Positions 1 through 9,524 of a DNA stretch of 64,000 bases are shown here, piece after piece. The notes below the pieces were generated by a model. That model saw only the letters and a list, made by a program, of their open reading frames with translations, was not told the DNA's origin and made no database searches. The DNA comes from Gloeobacter violaceus PCC 7421 (GTDB taxonomy: Bacteria > Cyanobacteriota > Cyanobacteriia > Gloeobacterales > Gloeobacteraceae). The DNA lies in contig NC_005125.1 of the NCBI RefSeq assembly GCF_000011385.1, positions 682,001 to 746,000 on the forward strand, written 5' to 3'. A program made the translations under genes and the position numbers. Numbering within the stretch: position 1 is the stretch's first letter; the number at the start of each line of letters is the position of its first letter.

Positions 1-2191
1 GGTGCGCCAGGATGCGTAGCTCAATTTGTGAGTAGTCGGCCGCCACCAGCAGCCACCCCGGCTCCGGGACAAACGCCCGGCGGATGCGCCGCGAAAAGGA
101 CGTGCGCACCGGAATATTCTGCAAGTTGGGGTTGGAACTGGAGAGGCGACCGGTGGTAGTCACCGTCTGGTTGAAGTCGGTGTGCACCCGGTCGGTGCGC
201 GGGTCGACCAGCAAAGGCAGGGCGTCGACGTAGGTAGATTTGAGCTTGGCGAGGGTGCGATAGCTCAAAATTGCTTCGACGATGGGGTGGTCGTCGCGCA
301 GCTTCTCGAGCACCGCCGCGTCGGTGGAGTAGCCCAGCGAGGTCTTGCGGCTTTTTTTGGCACTGAGGCCAAGTTTGTTAAAGAGCAAGTCGCTCAGTTG
401 TTTGGGAGAACCGAGGTTGAATTTGCTGCCCGCCAGGGTGTAAGCCTCCTGCTCAAGCGACTCCAGGTCGCGGTCAAGTTCTTGGGCCAACTCGCCCAGG
501 TAGGCTTTGTCGATGCGGATGCCCCGCTCCTCCATGCGCGCGAGCACCGGCTCCAGGGGCACCTCGATCTCCTTGAAGATGCCCGCCAGGCGCGGGTCTT
601 CGTCGAGCTTCGCCTGCAGCACCGGCACCAGCCGCAGGGTGACGGCGGCGTCCTCGCCGCAGTAGCGGCTCACCGCCGCGATCTCCACCGCGTCGATGGT
701 CTGGCCCTTGGGCACGAGCGCCTCGTAGGAGCCCATGGTGATTTGCAAGTGATTCTGGGCGAGGGTCATAAGATTGTGCTTGCCCTCCGGGTCGAGGACG
801 TAGCTGGCGAGCATCGGATCGAAGGCGATGCCCGCAAGGGCGACCCCGTAGTTGCGCAGCACCAGCCAGTCGTACTTGGCGTTCTGCAGCACCTTGGGCC
901 GCTCGCGGTCCTGCCAGTAAGGCGTCAGCGCCGCCACGACCGCGTCGGTCTCGAGGTTGGAGCCTTGCTGGTGGGCTAGGGGCAAATAGTAAGCCACTCC
1001 CGGCTCCCAGGCGCAACCGATCCCCACCAATCGGGCGTGGCGCGGATCGAGGTTGTTGGTCTCGGTATCCCAGGCCACCAGCCCATCCTGGGCAAGTAGC
1101 GCGTCGAGAAAAGCCTGAAAGTCTTCGGCAGTCTGCACGACGCGCACCTCCAGATCCATGGGGACGCTCGGGGCAAAGTCGAACCACAGCTCGTCCTCGC
1201 TGGCGGTGCCGATCCCGGCTAGCGGATTATCAGCATCTTCGTTGAGTGCGGTCGGACGCGCTGACGGGGTGCCGCCGAAACTGCGCTGCAACCGCTGCAA
1301 CTGGCGCAAAAACGACCGAAATTCGAGTTTCTCGAGCAGCGGCGCCACGCGCTCGGCGTCGAAACCGACCAGCCGGCAGGCCTCAAAATCGACGACCAGC
1401 GGCACGTTCGTCTCGATGGTGGCCATCCAGTAGGAGTGGCGGGCGTCCTCGACCCCTTCTTTGAGCTTTTTGCCCAGCGCGCCGGGGATCGTGTCCACCG
1501 CTTCGATGAGCTGGGCAAGCGAGCCGTACTCTTCGAGCAACTTGACGGCGCTCTTGGCACCGATGCCGCGTACCCCGGGGATGCGGTCGGAACTGTCGCC
1601 GCACAGGGCCTTGTAATCGACCACCTGCCGGGGGGCGATCCCGAGCTTCTCTTTGACCTGGGCGGGGCCGAATTCTTCGGTGCCGGTGCGCGTATTCTGG
1701 TGCAGTACGCGGATCGAGCCACCCGGAGCGCCCTCGTCGGTGATGAGCTGAAATAAATCTTGATCGCCGCTTAAGATCTTGACGTCATAACCCTGGCCGG
1801 CTCCATGCACCGCCAGAGTCCCGATCAGATCGTCCGCTTCGTAGCCCGGCAACTCGAACTGGGGCAGGTCGAGGGCGGTAAGAATCTCGCGCAAATTCTG
1901 CAGATCGTCGATAAATTCATCCGGGGTCTCGGCGCGGCCGGACTTGTAGGTGGCATCGACTTCGTGGCGAAAAGTCGGCATGCGCGTGTCGAAGGTCACC
2001 GCCACCATCGACGGCCTGTCGCGCTCGATGGCGTCGAGCAACAGTTTCAAAAAACCGAACGAGACACTCGTGGGGGTGCCGCCGGAGGTGCGCAGGCCGG
2101 TCTCGCCGCCGCGCACGTAGGCGAAGTAGGCACGGTAGGCCAAAGAGTGACCGTCCACCAACAGCAACACCGGCGCGCTCGAATCTGGCAT
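1..2191 (-). CDS. polA: DNA polymerase I, 3' end beyond the window
   Basis: Repair and Okazaki-fragment polymerase of the cytoplasm. The ATG at 2191 opens with the 5'-nuclease sequence LLLVDGHSLAYRAYFA, followed by FDTRMPTFRHE and the helix-hairpin-helix GDSSDRIPGVRGIGAKSA. The 3'-5' proofreading domain begins about residue 345 and looks active: Exo I is WDTETNNLDP, Exo II is LQNAKYDWL, and Exo III is YCGEDAAVTLRL with Tyr-x3-Asp kept. The polymerase domain follows and the reading frame leaves the window just after motif A (DYSQIELRILAH), so about 730 residues are visible and roughly 180-200 C-terminal residues are missing. The start is well placed because the nuclease domain begins within ten residues. 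A 71-bp gap separates it from the upstream DUF2993 gene on the same strand. Confidence 0.97.
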   Translation of the reverse strand, partial: MPDSSAPVLLLVDGHSLAYRAYFAYVRGGETGLRTSGGTPTSVSFGFLKLLLDAIERDRPSMVAVTFDTRMPTFRHEVDATYKSGRAETPDEFIDDLQNLREILTALDLPQFELPGYEADDLIGTLAVHGAGQGYDVKILSGDQDLFQLITDEGAPGGSIRVLHQNTRTGTEEFGPAQVKEKLGIAPRQVVDYKALCGDSSDRIPGVRGIGAKSAVKLLEEYGSLAQLIEAVDTIPGALGKKLKEGVEDARHSYWMATIETNVPLVVDFEACRLVGFDAERVAPLLEKLEFRSFLRQLQRLQRSFGGTPSARPTALNEDADNPLAGIGTASEDELWFDFAPSVPMDLEVRVVQTAEDFQAFLDALLAQDGLVAWDTETNNLDPRHARLVGIGCAWEPGVAYYLPLAHQQGSNLETDAVVAALTPYWQDRERPKVLQNAKYDWLVLRNYGVALAGIAFDPMLASYVLDPEGKHNLMTLAQNHLQITMGSYEALVPKGQTIDAVEIAAVSRYCGEDAAVTLRLVPVLQAKLDEDPRLAGIFKEIEVPLEPVLARMEERGIRIDKAYLGELAQELDRDLESLEQEAYTLAGSKFNLGSPKQLSDLLFNKLGLSAKKSRKTSLGYSTDAAVLEKLRDDHPIVEAILSYRTLAKLKSTYVDALPLLVDPRTDRVHTDFNQTVTTTGRLSSSNPNLQNIPVRTSFSRRIRRAFVPEPGWLLVAADYSQIELRILAH

Positions 2192-2262
2192 GGCTTGAGA
2201 ACAAGTGTCGCCAACCAGTCTGGCATATCAGGTGCCAGGTGCCAGGGTGCACTTACTGACAC

Positions 2263-3033
2263 CTACTTACGATGCTGCCCAGGAAAGTGATCGATGTGCG
2301 CCCGGCCCTCGAAGATAAGCTGCTGGTTGCGGATGCGCAGGCGGTGCACGCGCAGGGTCGCCCCATCCAGGTTGAACTTGTCGAGGTCCATGATCCGATT
2401 GAACTGGGCTACGAACAGATGGCCCAACTGACAGGCCTCCTCGCTCTGGCCTTCAAAGTCGGTTTGATCGAGCACGATGCGGCGCTGCTCTTCGGTGGCG
2501 AGGTGGGCCTTGAAGCGCAGCGGCTCGCTGCGCCCCGATTGCTCGAAGACAATTTCGGTCTTGAAATCCATCCAGTTGTCATCCAGCAACTGCACCCGCG
2601 TCTGGCGGATGGCGAGCGTCTCGTCGCCGCCCTCGACCCGCATGCCCCGCATCTTCGAGAGCACCAGCGGCGCCTCAAAGGCGGTGTTGATGTCCTCCTC
2701 GCGCAGTACCACCGAAGCGATGGCCTCGGTGGGCCGTTGCAGGCGCACCCGCCCCCCCAACATCGCGCCCAGGTCGACGGCGATCGCGTCGGTGTCGACG
2801 CGCAGGCTCTCGACGCGAAACTGGTTTTTGATCACCATGCCCCGCCCGCGCAGGTTAAAGCTGTCTATCGCCCCCTGCAGGAGCTTGGACATCGGCTGGC
2901 AATAGATGCCAATTTGCAGATCTTCGACTTTGCTGAGAAGCGCGCGGATCGCTGCCGCCACCACCGAGTTGATCAGCTGCTCGCCGGCGTCGGCGCGGCC
3001 GCCGGCCGCCGGAAACGGAAATGGGAGCATCAT
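2263..3033 (-). CDS. DUF2993 (LmeA-like) lipid-binding family protein
   Basis: A 256-residue protein of the DUF2993 family, common in cyanobacteria and actinobacteria and related to the mannan-elongation factor LmeA, a lipid-binding protein. The match is seen in the N-terminal region (GEQLINSVVAAAIRALLSKV, then VEDLQIGIYCQPMSKLLQG) and in the alternating beta pattern of a long antiparallel sheet (LRGRGMVIKN, FRVESLRVDTDAIAVD, GRVRLQRPTEA). There is no clear signal peptide or membrane helix, unlike many members. Two adjacent ATG codons (3033 and 3030) could be used. It lies divergent from the porin and 71 bp upstream of polA. Its molecular role here is unknown; binding of hydrophobic molecules is inferred from the family. 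Confidence 0.8.
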   Translation of the reverse strand: MMLPFPFPAAGGRADAGEQLINSVVAAAIRALLSKVEDLQIGIYCQPMSKLLQGAIDSFNLRGRGMVIKNQFRVESLRVDTDAIAVDLGAMLGGRVRLQRPTEAIASVVLREEDINTAFEAPLVLSKMRGMRVEGGDETLAIRQTRVQLLDDNWMDFKTEIVFEQSGRSEPLRFKAHLATEEQRRIVLDQTDFEGQSEEACQLGHLFVAQFNRIMDLDKFNLDGATLRVHRLRIRNQQLIFEGRAHIDHFPGQHRK

Positions 3034-3260
3034 AGTTCTCTGTCACAGGGCAAGGGAAGACGGCAGTCCCTCATACGCATCCTATTACAAAACTTTACGG
3101 CGTCAAAACCGCCGTTGCACTCTCCCCCTGCAGATGTAATGATGCCTATGAGCCTTCCACCTGTAAAGCTTTGGGAGATCTTGCGTCGGAATCGGCGTTG
3201 TGTAGTAGCATCGTTGAAGGCTGGAAAGGTGTGTTCTGGCTCTGTGCTTTGTGAGGAGTT

Positions 3261-5021
3261 ATGAAAATGCGTAAGCCAAGCTTGCTTGCTGGAACGATAG
3301 GTCTTCTGACCCTCCTGGGTCTGGCCGGTCCGGCGCTTGCGGAACCTTCCGACACCCAACAGATCGACCAATACCTGCAGCAGGGTATGGGAGATTCGGT
3401 CGCTCAAGTCAACTCGGTCTCCGAACTGACCGACGTTGATCCCAACTCCTGGGCCTTCCAGGCGCTCAAATCCGTCGTCGAGCGCTTCGGTTGCCTCGAG
3501 GGTTATCCCAATAAGACTTTCCTGGGCAACCGCCCAACCTCGCGCTACGAGTTCGCCGCCGGTCTCAACGCCTGCCTTGAGAAGGTCAACGAACTGATTA
3601 CCGCGGCGACTGCCGACAAGGCAACCAAAGAAGATCTGGCCACCCTGCAGCGCCTGCAGGAAGAATTCCGCAATGAACTGGCCGCCCTGCGCGGTCGCGT
3701 CGATGCCCTGGAGGCCAAGACCAAGGACATCGAATCGAAGCTGTTCAACGTCAACTCCAAATTAGACGCCTCGGTGGTCATGGCGGCCACCATCGGCGGC
3801 GGCGACACCAGCAAGTTCTTCTATACGCCGGTACCGGTGGGTGTGGGTCCTTCCTACGGCGACTCGCAGTTTTCCCGCTTCGTCGCCACCGGCGATGCCA
3901 ACGCTCCGGCAACTTCGCTGCCCTCCCGCGCCCTCGGTGAAGCCAACGCCAGCTTTACCGCCCGCACCAGCCTCAACGTCCGCGCCACCTTCACCGGCAC
4001 CGACGAATTGCTCGTGCGCATGCGCGGCGTCGCCGGCCAGGACCTCGGTGCAGTTTTCCAGGGCATCGCCAGCGGCCTGGGCACCCAATTCTATGCCCTC
4101 GGCCCAAACAACAACGCCTACGACGGTTCGACCGTCGGTGGCGGCGTGGACGGTCGCGCCCCGGTCTCCTTCGATAAGATTCGCTACACAACCAATCTGT
4201 TTAGCGATTCGTTCCGGATCTTCGTCGGACCGCGCATCGACATCTTCGAATTTATCGACACCAACTCCTTCGCCAACAACGAAGAAGTGGATTTCTCCAG
4301 CGGCTTCTTCATCAATAACCCGCTGACGACCTTTATCTTCGCCGGTCCCGGCGGTGGCTTCGACTTCCAGTTGGGCGACTTCCTGGCCATCCGCGCCATC
4401 TACATCGCCCCCACCGGCGGTGCGTCCGGTACCCGTGCAACTGGGAGCCTTCCCTTCGGCGGCTCGGGTCTGTTCGGCGGCTCCTACACCGCCGTGGGCG
4501 AACTGGAAATCAACCCGATCAGGACCGCGTCGATCAAGCTGCAGTACGCCCACTTCCTGGAGCAGGGCGCGGTGCTGGGTACGCTTCTTAACGGCTCTGG
4601 CACCTCCGGTGTGACCGACGTCTACGCGGCCAACGTCGAGTGGGCGATCTTCCCCAGCCTCGCCATCTTCGGCCGCTACGGCTACGGCAACAGCCGCATC
4701 AACGGTGCCGCCTCGACCACCTTTACCGAGATCGAATCGAGCACCTGGCAGGCTGGTTTCGCGTTGCCCGGCCTCTTCGGTCCCGGTAACACGTTCGCCG
4801 CGGCTTACGGCCAGCCCATCCGCGTCAACAGCGGCCAGTTTGCTACCGGCCTGTCCTTCGTGCCGACTGCATCCGAGGGCAACGTCGAGGTCTTCTACCG
4901 CTTCCAGGTCAGCGACCGCCTGAGCCTGACGCCGGATGTGCAGTTCTACATCAACCCGGTCAACTCCAACTCCAACGCCGGGATCACGGTAGGCACCATC
5001 CGCGCCACCTTCACGTTCTAG
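3261..5021 (+). CDS. SLH-domain outer membrane porin (iron-uptake/Som type)
   Basis: A major cyanobacterial outer-membrane porin of 586 residues. Residues 1-27 form a signal peptide ending in GPALA. An SLH domain at about residues 54-105 (SELTDVDPNSWAFQALKSVV, then GCLEGYPNKTF, then TSRYEFAAGLNACL) anchors it to pyruvylated peptidoglycan-linked polymer. A coiled coil follows at about 110-160 (LQRLQEEFRNELAALRGRVD), and the rest is a beta-barrel rich in Gly, Phe and Ala ending in a C-terminal Phe (IRATFTF), as outer-membrane barrels do. A strong ribosome site, GAGGAG, precedes the ATG at 3261; an in-frame ATG two codons on is also possible. It is monocistronic and ends in a strong terminator, which fits high expression. 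The family includes Som porins and porins linked to iron uptake; the substrate here cannot be told. Confidence 0.93.
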   Translation: MKMRKPSLLAGTIGLLTLLGLAGPALAEPSDTQQIDQYLQQGMGDSVAQVNSVSELTDVDPNSWAFQALKSVVERFGCLEGYPNKTFLGNRPTSRYEFAAGLNACLEKVNELITAATADKATKEDLATLQRLQEEFRNELAALRGRVDALEAKTKDIESKLFNVNSKLDASVVMAATIGGGDTSKFFYTPVPVGVGPSYGDSQFSRFVATGDANAPATSLPSRALGEANASFTARTSLNVRATFTGTDELLVRMRGVAGQDLGAVFQGIASGLGTQFYALGPNNNAYDGSTVGGGVDGRAPVSFDKIRYTTNLFSDSFRIFVGPRIDIFEFIDTNSFANNEEVDFSSGFFINNPLTTFIFAGPGGGFDFQLGDFLAIRAIYIAPTGGASGTRATGSLPFGGSGLFGGSYTAVGELEINPIRTASIKLQYAHFLEQGAVLGTLLNGSGTSGVTDVYAANVEWAIFPSLAIFGRYGYGNSRINGAASTTFTEIESSTWQAGFALPGLFGPGNTFAAAYGQPIRVNSGQFATGLSFVPTASEGNVEVFYRFQVSDRLSLTPDVQFYINPVNSNSNAGITVGTIRATFTF

Positions 5022-5043
5022 TCGCCGCCAAGGCACAAAAAAA

Positions 5044-5072
5044 CCGCCCGGCGTTGCTGCCGGGCGGTTTTT
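5044..5072 (+). terminator. Intrinsic terminator of the porin gene
   Basis: An 8-bp perfect GC stem (CCGCCCGG paired with CCGGGCGG) around an 8-nt loop is followed by five T and preceded by a run of A. It lies 22 bp after the porin stop codon. Confidence 0.93.
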
Positions 5073-5126
5073 GCTATGCGCCGGTTCCTGCGCCATGGCG
5101 CCGGGGGGCCGGTATCATGAAGGACT

Positions 5127-5453
5127 ATGACAACACAAACACCTCTGCCGCCCGAATCGACCGACTACCCTGCTTCCCGCCGTATCCTCGCCGGGGTGGG
5201 TTGGGGTGTCCTGTGGGGAGGCGGGATCGCCGCGGTGATTTTTCCGCTGGTGGCCGCCAACCTGACCGTGGGCATCTTGCTGGCGCTGATCATTCTGATT
5301 GCCATCGCGATGGGCATCTCGCTGCACTGGAACGCCGCGCGCGAACCCTGTCCCCAGTGCGCCACGGTATTTATCGCCACCCCCAGCGGCGGACGCTGCC
5401 CCAAGTGCGGCGAGCGGGTGCGGGTGGTGGACCGCCGCATGATCAAGATCTGA
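5127..5453 (+). CDS. Small membrane protein with C-terminal zinc ribbon
   Basis: A protein of 108 residues with two predicted membrane segments, at about 21-45 (ILAGVGWGVLWGGGIAAVIF) and 48-67 (VGILLALIILIAIAMGISL). A cytoplasmic-sized tail carries two CxxC knuckles (CPQC and CPKC, 19 residues apart), which should bind one zinc ion. No family is recognised with certainty; similar two-helix plus zinc-ribbon proteins are common and of unknown function. It starts 54 bp after the porin terminator, so it needs its own promoter, and it converges on the sulfatase gene with a 10-bp gap. Confidence 0.75.
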   Translation: MTTQTPLPPESTDYPASRRILAGVGWGVLWGGGIAAVIFPLVAANLTVGILLALIILIAIAMGISLHWNAAREPCPQCATVFIATPSGGRCPKCGERVRVVDRRMIKI

Positions 5454-5463
5454 ACCATTTGGG

Positions 5464-7968
5464 CTACGGGTAGAGGACATCGCGCACCAGCTCTCCTGTA
5501 CCGGTGTCGCGCAACTGGAGCTTTAACACGCCGCTATCCGGGTTGGCGAGCAGCACGGCCAGCTCTGGTCTGCCGTTGCCGTTGGTGTCGGCCAGGACCT
5601 CCAGGTCTCTGGTCAGGAAGTTTTTGTCGAAGGTGATCTGCCGGCTGGTTCCGCTTGCTGCTCCCTTGAGAATCACTTGATTGGACCACCCCTGGCCTGT
5701 CCCGAGCACGGCAATCTCGGGGCCGCCCTCGGTTGCTACCATCGCCATGGCCCGGGCGTACACCAGGCCGGGATAATCGAGGGTGGCAACCGTGGTGCCG
5801 GTCTTGCTGTCTTTGACCGTGACGCTTACAGGCGCGTTGCCCTGGAGGACGGCGATTTCAGGGGCGCCGTTGCCACTGATGTCCGGCAAGCCGACCAGGT
5901 CAGGCACACCCGTCACGCTCTGGAGGGTAACCGAACTCAGGGTTTGCTTGCTGAGCGGATCGAACACTTGATAGTACGGGTCGGCGGGCTGCTGCGAACC
6001 GGCCACTTCCTTGAGCCTTGAAAGCCAGAGCACTACGAATTCGGGTTTGCCGTTGTCGTTGATGTCCGGTATCCAGCCGAAGGTGGCCGGCTCCTGGGCA
6101 GCCAGTCCTCCCGCAGGCGGCGCACCGAGCGAAACGGTGGTCTTGCGGCCCGTTCTGGTGTCGAACAACTCGATGCGCCCCTCCTTGCCGGAGAGCACGG
6201 CAATTTCGGGGTAGCCGTTGCCGCCGAGGTCGGGATAGACATCCAGTTTGCCGACATCGCTCGACGGACGCACTTCGCGGATCAGCTCGCCACTGAGGGA
6301 GTCGCGCACCTCGATGAGCCGACCGCTCTTATCGGCGCTCAGGCTCTGCACCGCCACCTCGTAGGCACCGTTGCCGTTGATGTCCGGCAGGGCAATCGCT
6401 TCGACCTCCGGGAAGAGATCTTCCCGGTAAGTCATTTGGCCCAGCAACCCACCGTCGCGAGCGGATTTGCGGTAGACGCGGTACCGGTTGGGCCAGGCGG
6501 TCATGTCCGTGCGCAAAACGGCCGGGTTGTTCTCGCCCACTTTTTCAAGCAAGTTGTTGCCGAAGGAGGGACTGTGCACCAGCAGGTAGGGTGCCATGCC
6601 CTTGGCGCTGTAGCGCATCTGAGCGAGGGTCGCCTGCAGTTCCGCCACCTGCGCGCCGTAATCCGCCACACCCACGGCATTGTCCAGTTCGTAAGGATCG
6701 TCGATCAGGTTATAGAGTTCCTGCTCCCCCGCCAGGTTTTCCATATATTTCCAGGCGGTTGAGCGCACGCCCGCGTGGGTGGGGGTCAGTTGCCAGCCCT
6801 CGAACAAGAACTGCTCGCGCCAGGAGACTGCCTGTCCTTTGAGAATCGGCAGCAGGCTGCGGCCGTCCACGGTCGCGGGAATCGGGATACCGGCCGCCTC
6901 GGCGATCGTGGCGGTCAGATCCATGTTGAGCACCAGCAACTCCTCCTGCCTGGCCGCGGTGGACACGCCCGGGAAGGAAACGACCATCGGTACGCGCAGG
7001 CTCTCCTCGTAGCTGCAGCCTTTTTCCCACCAGCGGTGCTCTCCCCAGGTCAAACCGTTGTCCGAGGTGAAGATGACCAGGGTGTTCTCCCGCTGCCCGG
7101 TGCTCTCGAGGGCCTGGAGGATCGATTCGACGCCGTCGTCGACCGCCAGCAGCATCTCCAGATAGGCCTGGCGTTCTTTGTCGTAATCGGTCTGGGTCTG
7201 GGGGCTGGCCGGGCGCAGCTTCTGCACCCAGGTGGGCTTGTCTAAGACATCCTGTTCGTTGTAGTTGGGCGGGCGCCAGGGGGGGATATCGGCGTAGCGC
7301 CCGGCGTGCCTTGGTGCGGGGGTGTAGGGAGCATGGGGAGCAAACGGTGCTAGAAACAGGAAAAAAGGTTTGTCGCTTGCTGCCGAATTGGTGATGAAGG
7401 CTACGGCCTTCTGGGTCAGCACGTCGGTGGAGTAGTTGGATTCGCTGCGCCCGTAGTCTTCGATGGTGCCGTTGGCGTTGATCCGGTAATTGTAGTAACC
7501 GGCCAACTGAAAAGTCTGCCACTCGTCCCACCCGGGGGGCGTGTAGAACGCCGAGTAGCTGTAGCCGTTGAAGTATTTACCAAATAGACCGGTACGGTAG
7601 CCGCTCTCCTGCAGCCAGACCGGGAGCGTCGAAGCGTCGTAGAAGGCGAGTGCTCCGCCAAAGGGCGCGTCGTTGCCCAGCACACCGTGGTTGTGCGGGT
7701 AGCGGCCGGTCAGGATCGTGGCGCGCGAGGGACAGCACAGCGATTGGCCTGCGAAGGCGTTGGTGAAGGTGACCCCCTGAGAAGCGAGCTGCGACTGGAG
7801 TTTGGGCATGTACGCGAGGGTGTTCCATGCCTGGTCGTCGGTGACGATGAGCACGACATTGGGCGGCGGGGCAGCGATGGCGGCGGCGGTGCTGAAGAAA
7901 ATCCCAATGGCGGCGGTCGCGGCAGAAGCGAGGGCGGATGGCGCGGCGGTGGGCGGGCTGCTGTTCAT
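5464..7968 (-). CDS. Exported sulfatase fused to C-terminal FG-GAP repeats
   Basis: An 834-residue exported sulfatase. A signal peptide (about residues 1-33) is followed by the alkaline-phosphatase-fold sulfatase domain to about residue 480: metal-binding IVTDDQAWNT, the formylglycine site CCPSRATILTG (first Cys of CPSR is the one oxidised), GKYFNGY, APHAPYTP and TSDNGLTWGEHRW. The closest family is the glucosamine-6-sulfatase-like group. Residues from about 500 to 834 form seven or so FG-GAP/VCBS-type repeats with DxNxNG calcium loops (DINGNGAYEVAV, DLGGNGYPEIAV, DISGNGAPEIAV). The enzyme should remove sulfate from a polysaccharide or similar substrate outside the cytoplasmic membrane, with the repeats acting as a binding propeller. 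It is the last gene of an eight-gene run, 57 bp after the preceding FG-GAP gene. No formylglycine-generating enzyme gene is seen in the window. Confidence 0.93.
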   Translation of the reverse strand: MNSSPPTAAPSALASAATAAIGIFFSTAAAIAAPPPNVVLIVTDDQAWNTLAYMPKLQSQLASQGVTFTNAFAGQSLCCPSRATILTGRYPHNHGVLGNDAPFGGALAFYDASTLPVWLQESGYRTGLFGKYFNGYSYSAFYTPPGWDEWQTFQLAGYYNYRINANGTIEDYGRSESNYSTDVLTQKAVAFITNSAASDKPFFLFLAPFAPHAPYTPAPRHAGRYADIPPWRPPNYNEQDVLDKPTWVQKLRPASPQTQTDYDKERQAYLEMLLAVDDGVESILQALESTGQRENTLVIFTSDNGLTWGEHRWWEKGCSYEESLRVPMVVSFPGVSTAARQEELLVLNMDLTATIAEAAGIPIPATVDGRSLLPILKGQAVSWREQFLFEGWQLTPTHAGVRSTAWKYMENLAGEQELYNLIDDPYELDNAVGVADYGAQVAELQATLAQMRYSAKGMAPYLLVHSPSFGNNLLEKVGENNPAVLRTDMTAWPNRYRVYRKSARDGGLLGQMTYREDLFPEVEAIALPDINGNGAYEVAVQSLSADKSGRLIEVRDSLSGELIREVRPSSDVGKLDVYPDLGGNGYPEIAVLSGKEGRIELFDTRTGRKTTVSLGAPPAGGLAAQEPATFGWIPDINDNGKPEFVVLWLSRLKEVAGSQQPADPYYQVFDPLSKQTLSSVTLQSVTGVPDLVGLPDISGNGAPEIAVLQGNAPVSVTVKDSKTGTTVATLDYPGLVYARAMAMVATEGGPEIAVLGTGQGWSNQVILKGAASGTSRQITFDKNFLTRDLEVLADTNGNGRPELAVLLANPDSGVLKLQLRDTGTGELVRDVLYP

Positions 7969-8025
7969 CGGTGGTCACCTCGTTGCAATGGAAGGGTCAG
8001 ATCAAACGGATTTGTGTTTGCGCAT

Positions 8026-9483
8026 TTAAGATGTCACTCGGAAGCGGCGGGCGCTGGTCGCTGTGCCGGCCGGAGTGGTGACGGCGATCGGACCGCTGGT
8101 CGCTCCCGCAGGCACGATGGCCGTGATCTGTGTGCCTGAGATCACGGTGAATGCGGCGCTCGCACCGCCAAAGGTCACGGCGGTGGTGCCGGTGAAGCCC
8201 GTGCCGGTAATTGTCACCTCGGTGCCGACCGGCCCGCGCCGGGGGGTAATGGAGTCGATTACAGGCAGCACCACCCCGTCGCCGGTGTTGATGAGTACCC
8301 CGACGTTGCTGGCAAAGCCGTTGGCGACCGCCAGGTCGAGATCGCCGTCCCCGTCGAAGTCGCCTGCCTCCACACCGGTGGCACCGTCGCCACCGGTGGC
8401 AAAGGTCAAGGCGGCGGTGAAGCCGCCGCTGCCGTTCCCCGGCAGCACCGAGACGTTGCCGGCATCCCGACGATTGGCGGTGACCAGATCCAAATCGCCG
8501 TTCTCGTCGAGATCGCCGATGGCAAGCGCCACGGGATAATCGCCTACCGCGAAGTTGCGGGTGGCGCCGAAGGTGCCGTTGCCGTTGCCCAACATCACCG
8601 AGACGTTGTCGGCAAACCGGTTGACCGCGGTCAGATCCAGGTCGCCGTCCCCATCGAGATCGCCCATGCCCACCGCGGAGGTACCGCTCGCAGCGGCGTA
8701 ATTGCGGGGTGCTGCGAAGGTACCGTTGCCGTTGTTCAAAAGCACCGAGACGTTGGCGGAGAAAAGGTTGCCCACCACCAGGTCCGGATCGCTGTCCTCG
8801 TCGAGGTCCACGATGACAACCGACGAGGGGCCGGGGGGAAGCACAAGGTTGCGGGGAGCCCCGAACGTGCCGTTGCCGTTATTTGACAGCAGCGAGATGT
8901 TTTCGGAATACCGGTTGGTGCTGACCAGGTCGAGATCGCCGTCGCCGTCGAGATCGCCCGCCGCCACGGCAGCAGGAAAGGTGCCGTTCACCGGATAGTT
9001 CACAGCGGCGGCAAAGGTACCGTCGCCGTTGCCCCGCAACACCGAGAGATTGCCCGAACCGCCGTTGGCGGTGATCGCGTCGAGGTCGCCGTCGCCGTTG
9101 AGATCGGCGAGGGTGGCGGCGCGGGGGCTGCTGCCCACCGGATAGTTTTGCAGGTCGCCGAAGGTGCCGTCGCCGCCGCCCAGCAGTGCCGAGAGCGTGT
9201 TGTTACCGATATTGGCGGTCACAATATCGATTCGGCCGTCTCCATCGAGATCGCCGATAGCCAGACCGCGGGGGGTAGTCCCCACCCCAAAGGTTTGCGC
9301 GGGGGCAAACCCCACCTGCGCCTGAACCGGTGCGGCGCTCAGCGCCACCGTCGCGGCCAATCCGAAGCCGACGAGCCGGACCGCCTGGCTACGCAGGCAA
9401 ACCATTTTGAGAATCGTGGGCAGTACTTTCTGGAAGGGGGTGCAGGCAGCGGAAGAGGCGCCTGCGGGCAGTGAAGCGTTCAT
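8026..9483 (-). CDS. Exported FG-GAP/VCBS repeat protein with C-terminal IPT/TIG domain
   Basis: A 485-residue exported protein. The hydrophobic core of the signal peptide is VRLVGFGLAATVALSAAP, cut after VQAQ. Seven repeats of about 45 residues follow, each with a DLDGDGDLDL-type calcium loop and an NVSVLxGNGxGTF strand, building a seven-bladed propeller. Residues from about 400 form an IPT/TIG immunoglobulin-like domain (DSITPRRGPVGTEVTITGTG). It probably binds a carbohydrate or protein ligand in the periplasm or at the surface; no catalytic motif is seen. It is a tandem duplicate of the gene just upstream, 41 bp away. The signal peptide is preceded by about 35 extra residues; an internal ATG at 9405 would remove most of them. 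Confidence 0.9.
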   Translation of the reverse strand: MNASLPAGASSAACTPFQKVLPTILKMVCLRSQAVRLVGFGLAATVALSAAPVQAQVGFAPAQTFGVGTTPRGLAIGDLDGDGRIDIVTANIGNNTLSALLGGGDGTFGDLQNYPVGSSPRAATLADLNGDGDLDAITANGGSGNLSVLRGNGDGTFAAAVNYPVNGTFPAAVAAGDLDGDGDLDLVSTNRYSENISLLSNNGNGTFGAPRNLVLPPGPSSVVIVDLDEDSDPDLVVGNLFSANVSVLLNNGNGTFAAPRNYAAASGTSAVGMGDLDGDGDLDLTAVNRFADNVSVMLGNGNGTFGATRNFAVGDYPVALAIGDLDENGDLDLVTANRRDAGNVSVLPGNGSGGFTAALTFATGGDGATGVEAGDFDGDGDLDLAVANGFASNVGVLINTGDGVVLPVIDSITPRRGPVGTEVTITGTGFTGTTAVTFGGASAAFTVISGTQITAIVPAGATSGPIAVTTPAGTATSARRFRVTS

Positions 9484-9524
9484 GGGTAAGAACCTTGTGT
9501 GGGGAAATTTCGGTTGGTGGCCGC

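Noticed and set aside
2272-3264. Plus-strand frame opposite the DUF2993 gene
   Set aside because: DUF2993 similarity lies on the minus strand and the plus frame runs into the porin promoter.
3762-5096. Long open frame opposite the porin gene on the minus strand
   Set aside because: It is in register with a strongly coding plus-strand porin, has no family features, and its Gly/Ala/Val/Arg-rich make-up is typical of a GC-rich shadow frame.
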